From Saccharomycodes ludwigii (Eukaryota > Ascomycota > Saccharomycetes > Saccharomycodales > Saccharomycodaceae), in NCBI RefSeq assembly GCF_020623625.1, contig NC_060202.1, forward strand, positions 1,301,001 to 1,365,000: a stretch of DNA of 64,000 bases. Direction: 5' to 3'. Each line of letters starts with the position of its first letter. The first letter of the stretch is position 1. Position numbers and translations under genes: made by a program. Shown piece after piece: positions 20,066 through 30,070 of the stretch. The notes beneath the pieces are model-generated. The model was not told the DNA's origin. It ran no database searches and saw nothing but the letters and a program-made list of their open reading frames with translations.

Positions 20066-22504
20066 TTAATCTTTTACTTCAAATGTACTTTGGGCAAACA
20101 ACACTGCATTTTTGTAGATCTCGTAATCTCTTTCATTAGTAATTCCAACTCTATTACATTCTTTAATTAAACTTGAAAATTGACTAATAATTTTAAATCC
20201 CTTTTTAAAAACTTCTTGTTTGATATCACCATTAATCAATTTATTGGCATGAAAACAGTCAGAAACCATTTTTTCTGCTTCAGAGCCTATTGAACCATTA
20301 TGTAAACATTTTTGCAAATAAAACTCCCACATCATAGCCATTAAAGTGTTTGGTATAGGCAATTTGAATAACATTTGTGCTACAATCTTGTGAACCCACT
20401 CGCTATTATTTTTCAAGCTTAACCTATCGAATTCGCCACTACATAAACATGAAACGCATACTGAATCAAACATTTCAGACATATTCAATTGAACAAATTG
20501 GAAATAATCTCTAAAACATAATAAAGAACGATCTATAGGTCCATGATAATTAAAAGGTTTGGATGGGAACGAAAATAATAACATCAAGCGGGAAATTATT
20601 GTAATGTACCTAGATTCAATTGGATAGCTGTCTAGGGTAAATTTAGATAAAGAACTGTTGTAGGAAATGGCATCGTTACTGCTAGCATTCTCAGTAGCAG
20701 CTAAGGAATCATTCAAGCTTATGCTACTGTATTTCATGAACATTAGTAAAACCAAAAATTCAGAACCATCTTCAATCCCCAAAGAGTTAAAGTTCAAGAA
20801 AATTTCTCCGTATTTAGTTGCTTTTAAAGTTTTCTTGCTATAATCCACGTCAAAAAACCCCAATAAAATTAAAAATCTTAATAAAACGGTCGATAACAAA
20901 TCATAGGGAGTTCTCAATTTTTTTCCAAGTTCAATGTTGTTTGGAAAAATAACGTCAGCAACAAAAAATTTAGATTCCCAATCGGCATTTTTATCATCGA
21001 ATAGTTTAATAAAATTTGCCACGGTGAACGGTTCGTCCTTATCTGTTTTCACCAATATATGATTCATTCTTTCAAAAACGGACGGACTCATTTTATGAGA
21101 AATATTAGTCTCTTTCGGGCCAAACCAGTCTAGATGTTTAATTGCTTTGATTTGGTAATATCTATTAATTGGAGCAGTTAATAAGTTTAATTCTTTACTT
21201 TTAAAGTCATCTATAGATTTGTCTACCAACGTGCGATACGATGGTATAAACATCGATCCTAACGGAATATCTTCTTTGTAAACCCCACTGCAAATAGCAT
21301 CTAACAACTTACCGCTAGTAATCAACCCTAAAGAATAGTAAAAATAATACTCGTGTGGCAATCTTTGAGAAATAAACTCGTGAGCATTATTTGGGATTTT
21401 CGATTTATCCTCAGCATTAGGTGTAAAGATAGAAACTCTACCATTTTCGAATAAAACAGGCATATTTCTTAAAGAGGAAACACCCTTTTCATATTTGGAA
21501 ACACTTCTGGGCTCATTGCTTAATAAGTAGTAATAAAAATCGGTACCATTGGCTAAAACCATGTTTAACCCAACTTCAAAAACTTGGGTTATTGGATATA
21601 TTTGCAATGGAGGCAAGACTTCCGGTTGCAATGGGTTACCACATGTCATTGCAATATCTACAAACTCTTCTTGTGATACTTGAAACTCATTAAATATACG
21701 AATTCTATCGACAAATCTCATTTCCTTACTAGGAAACTCCATACCTAAAATAAATCTGTCAATATTGCTTAATAATAACAAATCGGTGGAACCATAAATT
21801 GCGTCAATATAATCATTTTGTAAAAGATATGCCAATTGAAACCAAGAAACAAAGGGAGCAACCTGGTATTGAATGTTATGCTCAATAAAATATCTAATCA
21901 AATTAGCCTTAAATATTCTCGTATCAATAGGATTGATGCCAAATCTAAAAGGCTCATTAGGAAATAAGGGTTGATCAATGTAGGTGGATTCGCTATTTTC
22001 CAAAATAGTATTCCAATTAGACCAAGCTCGATTTCTTTGAATTAAACTCAATTCTTTAGATGATGTATCCACCAATGAATTGATGGAAGAAGACGCAGAA
22101 TTGTATGGAGAATTGATACGAGTACTGGTGTCATTGCCATTGTTGTTGGTAGTATTAGTAATGTTATTCCTGGATGGAAATATAGTGGAACGACCGGCTT
22201 TGGCAAGTTTTTCATTTTCCTTTTGATTATGCTCCATTTGATTAAAAGTTTCGAACCCGTTAAAAACAAAAACAGGCGTAATATTCAACTCCCTAAAAAT
22301 TTGTAAATCACTCTCCAAAAACATAGTTAAGGTGGTTGGTGATCCACCAATAGCATCTAAGTATTGCTCCCTTTTGGGAGTTAATAAGCGAGACATATAA
22401 TGATCGACATCAATACCTAGTCTTGCATTTTTAATAGATTCAATTGGGCAGCAACCAACCAATCCTCTTTCAAACAAATATGATTCAAGCGATCTAATAG
22501 GCAT
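20066..22504 (-). CDS. MKT1: Mkt1 post-transcriptional regulator (XPG/PIN-like)
   Basis: This 812-residue protein (830 in S. cerevisiae) resembles XPG-family nucleases and acts with Pbp1 in mRNA regulation, including HO and mitochondrial-protein mRNAs. The N-terminus (LESYLFERGLVG, then LTPKREQYLDAIGG and ITPVFVFNG) corresponds to the PIN/XPG N-region. The middle part (SWFQLAYLLQNDYIDAIYGSTD, RFILGMEFPSKEMRF) matches the I-region and the Mkt1 family. A Ser/Asn/Thr-rich insert at about 105-150 replaces a similar variable stretch in yeast. Orientation and position after END3 match chromosome XIV (YNL084C-YNL085W), with CCT2 interposed. The left syntenic block ends here. Confidence 0.95.
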   Translation of the reverse strand: MPIRSLESYLFERGLVGCCPIESIKNARLGIDVDHYMSRLLTPKREQYLDAIGGSPTTLTMFLESDLQIFRELNITPVFVFNGFETFNQMEHNQKENEKLAKAGRSTIFPSRNNITNTTNNNGNDTSTRINSPYNSASSSINSLVDTSSKELSLIQRNRAWSNWNTILENSESTYIDQPLFPNEPFRFGINPIDTRIFKANLIRYFIEHNIQYQVAPFVSWFQLAYLLQNDYIDAIYGSTDLLLLSNIDRFILGMEFPSKEMRFVDRIRIFNEFQVSQEEFVDIAMTCGNPLQPEVLPPLQIYPITQVFEVGLNMVLANGTDFYYYLLSNEPRSVSKYEKGVSSLRNMPVLFENGRVSIFTPNAEDKSKIPNNAHEFISQRLPHEYYFYYSLGLITSGKLLDAICSGVYKEDIPLGSMFIPSYRTLVDKSIDDFKSKELNLLTAPINRYYQIKAIKHLDWFGPKETNISHKMSPSVFERMNHILVKTDKDEPFTVANFIKLFDDKNADWESKFFVADVIFPNNIELGKKLRTPYDLLSTVLLRFLILLGFFDVDYSKKTLKATKYGEIFLNFNSLGIEDGSEFLVLLMFMKYSSISLNDSLAATENASSNDAISYNSSLSKFTLDSYPIESRYITIISRLMLLFSFPSKPFNYHGPIDRSLLCFRDYFQFVQLNMSEMFDSVCVSCLCSGEFDRLSLKNNSEWVHKIVAQMLFKLPIPNTLMAMMWEFYLQKCLHNGSIGSEAEKMVSDCFHANKLINGDIKQEVFKKGFKIISQFSSLIKECNRVGITNERDYEIYKNAVLFAQSTFEVKD

Positions 22505-23554
22505 TGTTAATTACTATCTTGCTTATATTGTGGCTAGTTGTTTTAATGTTACGAAAGTAAACAATAACGCACACAAACTGCAAAGAAAATGCTTCTTTTT
22601 CTTTTTCTTTCTTTCTGTAAAAAAAGTATATATATATATGTCAAATAAATTGAAAAGGAAACGGGAACGGGAAAAAAGACAAATATATGAATAAATGGTA
22701 TACTCTTGTAAAATAAACAGAGTTTCTTTGGCTCTTTTTTTTTTTTTTTGTTTTTTGTTTTTTTTTTTATTTTTATTTTAATTTTTCCTTGTTGTTATTT
22801 TCTTTCAGAGATTGAATTGTTTAGATTTGATATATATTTGAGGCTAAAAGGGAAATTGTTAATAGGAAAGACAAAAAAAAAAAAAAAAAAATAATCTAAT
22901 AAAAAATAAATATTGGAAAGTTTTATTTTTTTTTCTAATTATAATTATCACAACCACAGCCGAAATATTAATTTTTCAAAAAAAAAAAAAGTGTATGTAA
23001 TAGTTTGTTTTTTTTTTAATTTATTTCGTATAAAAATAAATACATCTAATGTTACCCGAACACTAACTTACAAGAAAATATTTATTAGTACCTTTTTTTA
23101 ATAACAAAAATAAAGTTTCTGCAAATTATTTTTCAAAAATATACAAAAAAAGACAATGCAAGCAACAGTCAGCTGAGCGCTTAAAATAAATATATATTAC
23201 ATATATAGTTCTTCAATCTCATGTCATAATATGAAACGTGCATGTAAATTTATATTATAACTAACATCCATAAATACAATCAGTAATATATTACACCCAC
23301 GAATAAGTGGATTCAGCAATGAAATAAAAAAAAAAAAAAAAAAAAAAAAAACATAGGAGCAAAATTAAAAACAATTAGGAAAAGTATGCAAGGGGAAAAG
23401 ATCCAGAAAGATATTCTTCATGATTAATTTATAGTTTTAAATAATCTTTATTATATGTAAAGATCTAAATGGAACAAAGAATTAATTACCGTAATCCAAA
23501 CTCCTCATTAATACGACTAATAATGAACTACGCTTAAGAAACTCAACAATAATT
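22505..23554. other. Intergenic, MKT1 promoter to tRNA-Ala
   Basis: This spacer of about 1.05 kb is dominated by A- and T-runs (for example 23325-23351) and short TA repeats. A 62-codon frame at 22913-23101 is low complexity and not supported. The only feature I can support in this neighbourhood is the tRNA gene that follows. Confidence 0.55.
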
Positions 23555-23627
23555 GGGCGTGTGGCGTAGTTGGTAGCGCGCTCCCTTAGCATGGGAGAGG
23601 TCATCGGTTCGACTCCGGTCTCGTCCA
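23555..23627 (+). tRNA. tRNA-Ala (anticodon AGC)
   Basis: This 73-nt intronless cloverleaf is very close to the classic yeast alanine tRNA. The acceptor stem starts gggcgtg and ends ctcgtcc with discriminator A, and carries the alanine identity pair G3:U70. The anticodon stem ctccc/gggag encloses loop ttagcat (anticodon AGC, read as IGC). The T-arm is atcgg-ttcgact-ccggt. Pol III box A (TGGCGTAGTTGG, 23562-23573) and box B (GGTTCGACTCC, 23606-23616) are intact. A T-run downstream (from about 23651) can terminate transcription. CCA is not encoded. It sits at the junction between two syntenic blocks. Confidence 0.98.
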
Positions 23628-23782
23628 GTAAATTTGGAAAATAACAATTAATTTTTTTATATTACTATACTTATTTTCAAAATAGCTAAGTAAATAGAAC
23701 TTTTTTATCTCCAATGAAGCAAAAAGCATAAGTCAGTACTTAAAAACTACTGTTACTGTTATTCTACATATATATATATATA

Positions 23783-25006
23783 TCAGTCTTTTTTATTTTT
23801 AGATTTTGTTTTTTTTTTAGTTGTGTCATCATTCTTTTTCTCTCTATTTCTCCTAACAGCTAAAACCTTTTCTAATTCAAATATATCATGTTTAGTCTTA
23901 TCATACAACTTTTTTTGTAATTCCTCATCCTGAAACTCTTTTCTAGCAAATTTGCGAAACTTGCAATCTGAAATAAATCCGGATTCAACTACTAAATTCT
24001 CCTTGTCTTTATTTTTATTCATAGTACTCCTTTTTAAGTTGATGCTTTCTAATTCTGGAGTCATCAGCGCATGAAGAATAGATTGCGAACCGCGATACCC
24101 ACTTTTAGTAAAAATCCATAAAAATGGATAAAGAATAATGCAATATAATAATATAAGTAATAGTATTGATCCATTGCTTATTATTCTTCTCAAGGAGTAA
24201 GATCTCATAATGCCAGGGTTAACTAAAGAAACTGTGACCTGGCCTGTGTCTTCCTTTTTATTTAAATTTAATCTTCTTTGTAATTCTAAGCAACATAAAC
24301 TTAATTGGATTCTAGAAGCACTTAAATATTTTAAGCTGCCATCAAATTTCTGATTCGACCATAATGGATCATCAACATTGACTTCACCAAGCGATTGCAA
24401 AAGACATGTGGTGACAATGATACGCACTTCTCTATCTGGTGGTTGCGATCTGAAAGCAGGCTGTAAAATATCTAGCAAATGGAAACTACCGGCAAAATTG
24501 GTGGAAATTTGAATTTCTAATCCATCTACACTAGATTTCCTTGTTTTAGAATTAAACCATGGTTCTGCATCGCCATGCATTAATATAATACCATCTAATC
24601 TCCTTGGTGGAGAATTGTCCAACCATTTTGTGGCAAATTTCCTGACAGAATATAAATTACTCATATCACATTGTTCCCAATAAATTAGTTCGTTGTCAGT
24701 ACGTTTTCTTAAATCTTCCAAAAATTCTTCACTCCATTCGTCAATTCTTCTAGTTAATAAAATCAACTGAGCACCTCTAGATGCCAATTCAGTCGCTACA
24801 TTTGTACCCATCCCCATAGATGTAGCACCTGTTAAAATGTAAACTTTCCCATGTAAATTACGTTCCCAAATATTTTTGGATCCAATAAAAAAATATTTGG
24901 CCAAGCCTACGCCTAGCAAATAGGGAAAGGCAGTTTTCATTTGTTGAAAATATGGTATCTTGTCAGTGCCTTCAAATGCAATAGTACCGATTATATTTAA
25001 GGGCAT
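23783..25006 (-). CDS. PBR1: SDR-like oxidoreductase Pbr1 (YNL181W family)
   Basis: This 407-residue short-chain dehydrogenase-like protein has the same length as S. cerevisiae YNL181W, a poorly understood protein needed for viability. The Rossmann motif TGATSMGMG (59-67) is clear, with a hydrophobic segment before it (about 29-42). The usual SDR catalytic YxxxK is not seen: the aligned stretch reads KYLSASR (226-232), and the expected Ser site reads VTTC. A second hydrophobic segment (about 275-300) suggests membrane anchoring, and the C-terminus is Lys-rich. I start at the ATG at 25004-25006; codons further upstream have no ATG. Family identity rests on length and overall pattern; Env9-type SDRs are the alternative. 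Confidence 0.75.
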   Translation of the reverse strand: MPLNIIGTIAFEGTDKIPYFQQMKTAFPYLLGVGLAKYFFIGSKNIWERNLHGKVYILTGATSMGMGTNVATELASRGAQLILLTRRIDEWSEEFLEDLRKRTDNELIYWEQCDMSNLYSVRKFATKWLDNSPPRRLDGIILMHGDAEPWFNSKTRKSSVDGLEIQISTNFAGSFHLLDILQPAFRSQPPDREVRIIVTTCLLQSLGEVNVDDPLWSNQKFDGSLKYLSASRIQLSLCCLELQRRLNLNKKEDTGQVTVSLVNPGIMRSYSLRRIISNGSILLLILLYCIILYPFLWIFTKSGYRGSQSILHALMTPELESINLKRSTMNKNKDKENLVVESGFISDCKFRKFARKEFQDEELQKKLYDKTKHDIFELEKVLAVRRNREKKNDDTTKKKTKSKNKKD

Positions 25007-25177
25007 TTTTGTTCGCAAGTATATGTGTGTGTTTGGATCTTTGTTTGTGTTGAATCTTTGATCTTAAATTTAAATGATTAAGCGTGATTGTGAGTGTAAT
25101 TAGTTGTTAATTGATGGCAAATTTTTAAACACCAAAAAAAAAAAAAAAAATAAAAATAAAAACAAAAATTAAAAGGG

Positions 25178-25208
<31 letters not shown>

Positions 25209-25319
25209 AATATAAAACTATTCAACAATAAAAACCCAATGAAATATATACATAATGTAAAGATATTATTAAAATAATTAAAAAATTACAAACATAATTA
25301 ATAATATAATATATTTATT

Positions 25320-25380
<61 letters not shown>
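25007..25380. other. Intergenic, PBR1 promoter and CUZ1 3' end with 59-bp poly(A)
   Basis: This 374-bp spacer is almost entirely A/T. It includes A-runs near 25134-25150 and 25181-25203, and an uninterrupted run of 59 A at 25321-25379, one base from the CUZ1 stop codon. It must contain the PBR1 promoter. Confidence 0.7.
25321..25379. repeat. Poly(A) run, 59 bp
   Basis: This is the longest homopolymer in the window. Read along CUZ1 it is a T59 tract that begins one base after the TGA stop codon. Confidence 0.95.
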
Positions 25381-25382
<2 letters not shown>

Positions 25383-26169
25383 ATTTGAAAGTTTCTTCAC
25401 CTCTCACTACGTATAGAGTATCGCCATTAAAAATTTTATTATTAACACGATCTGAAGTGTTTAATAACTGTGCTGAATCTTCATTGTCGCCTTTGTACAA
25501 AAATAATTTATCTTTTAAAGAAACATCAGCGTCATTATTAATATTTTTCATATCTAATTGGACAGCTAAATAATCCAAAACCCTCCCGACTGGCCATATT
25601 TTATTTATATAAAACTCCTGTTTTTCAGGTACCTTAAAATCATCAATTGCATAACACCAACAATATATTCGATTATTTTCCGGGATTTTTTTATCACCTT
25701 TGGCAGTTTTTTTCATTTTATTTATTATTAATAACTTATTTGCCCCTGTTGTTTGCTTTTGTCTTCTGCCGTTGTGTTTTTTTGAGTTTTTCTCAAAAAA
25801 TTTCTTTAGTTTGTATAATGCAGATTTTTTATTTGAATTTAAAAGTTGAGACTTTATATAATTTCTATTTTTTTCTAGCTTTTGATTCTGTTCTTGTTGA
25901 ACTCTTATGTATCCTGGTTCCGGTAATAACTTTTTGAAATATTCCTCATTCCCAATTTTGATGTTTTTGTGAACGGCTGTTTGGTGTTCATTCTTTCTTT
26001 TACTCTCTAATTCCTCCTTTAATGAAGAACAATGATGCAGTTCCTTTGTTCTATGTTCTTTGCAAAATGTACCCTTACAAGAAGAACAGTAAAATGGTAA
26101 AAAATCTAGTTGTCTGCAAAAATTACAATGCTTCCCGACATCTAGCATAGATATTTCCTTAGTTGACAT
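25381..26169 (-). CDS. CUZ1: AN1 zinc-finger proteasome-linked protein Cuz1
   Basis: This 262-residue protein (274 in S. cerevisiae YNL155W) belongs to the family that links Cdc48 and the proteasome during metalloid stress. An AN1 zinc finger lies at residues 15-47 with all eight ligands: C15, C18, C28, C31, C36, H39, H45, C47. The middle (about 55-160) is basic and charged. The C-terminal part (about 165-262) looks like the divergent ubiquitin-like domain of the family (FYINKIWPVGRVLDYLAVQL and DTLYVVRGEE). Compared with family members the first eight residues are extra; Met8 is an alternative start. It is in tandem with PBR1 and the amidase gene. In S. cerevisiae CUZ1 adjoins NSG2, which has a counterpart 5 kb away here. 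Confidence 0.88.
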
Positions 26170-26995
26170 TTTTTTTCTCGCGTATTTTTGTTTTAAATAT
26201 TGAGTTTTAACACCTATCTTTCTGTTGATTTAAGTTTCAATGTATTTTATCCAAATAACATCAAATGAATATCTGCATTTATAATAATAAGTTTATCGAA
26301 ATGAGGAAGGCAAAAATAGAAAAAAAGAAAGTAAAAAAAAAAAGTAAAAAAAAAAAAAAAAAAAAAAAAGTCTGTACAGTGTTTTATCTTTTATTCCGCT
26401 TGGTTTTATATTGATCACTTTTTATAGAAAAAATAGTATCACCAAAGGTGAAAGAGTTGAAGTTGTATTTGCCACTTTCAACTATCAATGCATCACCTAG
26501 CTTCACAAGTCACAATTTTATTGTCATTATTATGTTATTGGTATGTAAAATAATCGAAAAAAATTTACTTAGTAAAGGTCATTACTGAATTGTACATTAC
26601 GTTGGCATTTAAGACCTCGACTGAAATCATTAAAACAATCAATGAGTGGGTTATTGTGTTATTTTCTCTTTAGTAAAAAAAAAATAAAATAAAAGTGTGT
26701 GTGGAAGTGGATACTAAAAACTTCTAGAATAATCCAGAAATAATAATTGCTGCTGGGAAAATAAATCTTTTTTTTTGTGGACTTTGTCCTTCGGAGATTT
26801 CGAAAAAAACGATGTTTATTTCAAGTTGCTATATATTTTCACTTTACTAGTTAATTTTTTTTTGCATAAAATCAATTTTTGGTTACTCTAAAATAAATAA
26901 ATTAAAAAAAAAAAAAAGAACACACTTCTGTATCTACATAACTATAATTTCATATAAAAAACTGCTTAGTCTTATTATTTTCACCATTCTACTAT
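26170..26995. other. Intergenic, CUZ1 promoter and amidase 3' end
   Basis: This 826-bp tandem spacer contains an A-run near 26346-26369, a PACE-like TTTGCCACT at 26468-26476 (AGTGGCAAA on the gene strand) and a heat-shock-element-like TTCTAGAA at 26722-26729. These sites are weak by sequence alone. No gene is seen. Confidence 0.5.
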
Positions 26996-28768
26996 TCAAC
27001 TTCTTGGAATATTTAGAATATCAACAATTTTTTTGACACCTTCAAGTACTTCTTCGTCTGCAAATCTTCTTGAAATTAGTTGCAAAGCAATTGGACCACC
27101 AACATAATTTTTTGGATCGTAATTAATTTTATCTTCGTTATGGCCATACCAAACCATTTTTTCATATTGATTGTTTTTTAATTTAGGCCCTCCATTTGAG
27201 AAGGGTAAAACATCGGTAGTTGTTTCATGGAAAAGACCAGTGGGGAATACACAGCTCGGAAAATCAACATAGTTCCAAAGAGCAGTATATCCCCAATACA
27301 AAGAGTTCCCTGGTGTTTCGGATGGACCAACATAGCTTGGTGCCAAGATAAAATCTAACCCCAAACTGCCATCTTCTACTCGGCCAAAGAATTTTTTATA
27401 TAGATCCAATCTTAAGTTATCCCTTTCATATGCTAGCATTCTAACATCATACACACTTAAGGGCTTACCAGCATTGTCGCCAAACTGGAAATAATGGCTT
27501 GTTAAAGGTAAAATAGGCTCACCGCTCTTTTCAAACATATCATACTGCGTTTGATTACCATCACTAGTAAAACATGCAATGGCGTTGGTATAAATACTTT
27601 CCATTTCACTTTCAGAATACCAATAGTTCTTTAAATCAACAAGCTCAAAATTCTCAGCTAATTTTTCCACAACCAGTTTCATACCCCTGGAAATGGCTGG
27701 GAAGGGAGTTACCAAATTGTCATCAAATAAACAACCAATTTTTATTTTCTTTGGCAACTCAACTGGGGTTCTCCAAGGCAGTGGTAGACAAGATGGATCA
27801 TAATTAGAGGGAATACCTTTATTAACGAAACTCTCCATGAAAAAATCGATTTCTTCAATACTTCTAGCTAATGGACCTTGTGAAACAATAATAGTTTCTT
27901 GACCCTTACCACCACCTAAATTATTCAGGGAACTAAAAATTCTAGTTGTTGGTCTAAAACCAAATAAATTGGTAAAAGCAGCCGGCACCCTAATACTACC
28001 ACCGATATCGCCACCAAACCCAATACAGCTACCATGAGAGGCGACACAGGCACCTTCGCCTCCAGATGATCCGCCTGGGCTCATTCTAGTGCTTAATGGG
28101 TTCCTAGTTCTGCCAATAATATTGTTTGCAGTATCTAACCACATCAACGACTGAGGTTGGGAAGTTCTAATGTGGAAATTTGCGCCCAGCTTGTCCAAAA
28201 TTTTAATATTAATTGCACTTTCCCGAGGAATATTATCTAAGCATCCAACGTATGAACCACATGTTTGTTTCCCAGCATAATTCATGTGCTCTTTAATAGA
28301 AATTGGTACTCCATGCAAAGGACCAATAACTTCCCCATTATTTTTCGACAAAAATTTGTCCAAATAATTGGCCTTTGCTAATGCCTCAGGAATTAAAAAT
28401 TGCATTGCGCAGTTGGTGATTAAATGGGAAATAATTGCGGATTTAATATAGGCATTGATAATACTTAAAGCGGTCAACTCTTTTGAAATTTGTTTAGCGA
28501 CTAGTTCTTGCATCGAGTAATTGGTGACAATTTCAAAATCCATTGGACTTAATAATTTTTTGTTATATTTCATAAAAGAAATAGGTGACGCATCTAACTC
28601 TTCAGCGGTTGGTATAATTTCAACACATTTTGCATAAAATTCCGGATCATACTCTTTAATTTGCTTTAATTTGGCCTCATTATAAGCATCAATCAACGGG
28701 ATAAAGCTTTTATATTTTCCTGGATCTTCACTGGGATAAACTTTTCCATTCATTTTTTTTTTTAGCAT
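26996..28768 (-). CDS. AMD2: Amidase-signature family hydrolase, Amd2-like
   Basis: This 590-residue protein (549 in S. cerevisiae AMD2) hydrolyses an amide bond; the natural substrate of yeast Amd2 is not established. The Ser-cisSer-Lys triad is complete and spaced as in fatty-acid amide hydrolase: Lys159 in SIKEH, Ser234 in GGSSGG, and Ser258 in GGDIGGSIR (gaps 75 and 24). No signal peptide is evident. Two start codons are possible: 28766-28768 or Met6 at 28751-28753. They flank a poly(A) stretch, and the second has A at -3, the better context. It lies between CUZ1 and WSS1, which is not its S. cerevisiae neighbourhood. Other fungal acetamidase-type enzymes would look similar. Confidence 0.82.
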   Translation of the reverse strand: MLKKKMNGKVYPSEDPGKYKSFIPLIDAYNEAKLKQIKEYDPEFYAKCVEIIPTAEELDASPISFMKYNKKLLSPMDFEIVTNYSMQELVAKQISKELTALSIINAYIKSAIISHLITNCAMQFLIPEALAKANYLDKFLSKNNGEVIGPLHGVPISIKEHMNYAGKQTCGSYVGCLDNIPRESAINIKILDKLGANFHIRTSQPQSLMWLDTANNIIGRTRNPLSTRMSPGGSSGGEGACVASHGSCIGFGGDIGGSIRVPAAFTNLFGFRPTTRIFSSLNNLGGGKGQETIIVSQGPLARSIEEIDFFMESFVNKGIPSNYDPSCLPLPWRTPVELPKKIKIGCLFDDNLVTPFPAISRGMKLVVEKLAENFELVDLKNYWYSESEMESIYTNAIACFTSDGNQTQYDMFEKSGEPILPLTSHYFQFGDNAGKPLSVYDVRMLAYERDNLRLDLYKKFFGRVEDGSLGLDFILAPSYVGPSETPGNSLYWGYTALWNYVDFPSCVFPTGLFHETTTDVLPFSNGGPKLKNNQYEKMVWYGHNEDKINYDPKNYVGGPIALQLISRRFADEEVLEGVKKIVDILNIPRS

Positions 28769-28827
28769 AAATCAACACTTTAGTTGCCAAGTGGTATTAT
28801 TAACTTTTTCTTTTTCTTTTTGTTTTT

Positions 28828-28860
<33 letters not shown>

Positions 28861-29828
28861 AAAACAAAATATATGCCAAGTTAATTCGAACAGTTGACTG
28901 TGAAGATAAAAAGGAAAAAAATTAAGACATAAAAGATGAATTATGATAATTTAACTTTATTTCCTTTGCTAATTTTTCATGAAATCTTAGCATATACATA
29001 TATATTTATACACTTGTCAAATTTTTAGACAAATGTTTGCGGTTTCCTAATCATTTACAATGTATCAAAGTATTAAAAGATTATTATTATCATTTTTTTT
29101 TTTTTTTTTTTTTTTTTTAATTGAAATTTATTACTAATGCTACTTTCGAATCAAATTTAAAAGAATATTTTGAATTGGATATTTTATTTTGATATGCTTT
29201 CGACCTTATGATAACTTTTTTACTTATTACTTTTATGACTTCTTATCAACAAAACTTATATTCCATGTAAACACTTTATATTCTTCACTATCCTTATCCT
29301 TTTTTTTTTTTTTTTTTTTAATTTTTTTTTGCAACATTAAAAAGATATAAAGTAGTAAATTAATCGCGTTGAAATTATTATAATTGGCAATATTAGAAGT
29401 AGTTAATTATAACGATAATAAATAATAAATATTTATAGTGTTAAATTATAACGTGAAAATGAAAATAGATATTTATCAATCCATATGTTATTTAATAAAA
29501 TTTCATTCCTTTTTTTGTGATAATTCCCAAACATTCGTTACTATTATCCATATTGGTGGGAGTGGAAGGGGTGGGTTTCGAATTTCAGTATAAGGTATTA
29601 ACACAACCAATTGTTGGTACAAAATGCTCTTCGAAAATGCTAGTGACATCGCCCAAAAAGACACAAAAAAAAAAAAAAATGTTTTTAGGATAAAATATTC
29701 CGGGTATTAACATACAAAGTAAAGCTAAAGTGTTATATAAATAATTAAAAAACACCTATACACATCAAAAATTATATTAGAAGAGTATGATTATTTTTTT
29801 AAAAGTAAGTCAAGAATCGTCAGCAAAT

Positions 29829-29861
<33 letters not shown>

Positions 29862-30070
29862 AAAACAAAACTTTGATAACTTGGTCTTAGTGTTCATATT
29901 TATTACAGCAAATGAATCTTGTTTTTGTTTCGCATTGAATCGACACGGTTTTGTGATATATGGAGGTTACAACAGATAATTCACAACAGCATTTTGATTA
30001 AATCTAATTACTTAATTTATGCATATTTAAAGGGTTATCAGTTTCTTTTCGATTGTGATTAGGTGTAACA
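28769..30070. other. Intergenic, amidase promoter and WSS1 3' end
   Basis: This 1.3-kb tandem spacer contains T-runs at about 28829-28856, 29093-29118 and 29300-29319, and an A-run at about 29829-29860. A G-rich patch near 29555-29577 includes one STRE-type AGGGG. No tRNA boxes or credible ORF are seen. Confidence 0.55.

Noticed and set aside
29552-29590. B-box-like GGTTTCGAATTTC near a G-rich patch, as if from a tRNA
   Set aside because: It does not match GGTTCGANTCC, and no box A or cloverleaf can be drawn around it.
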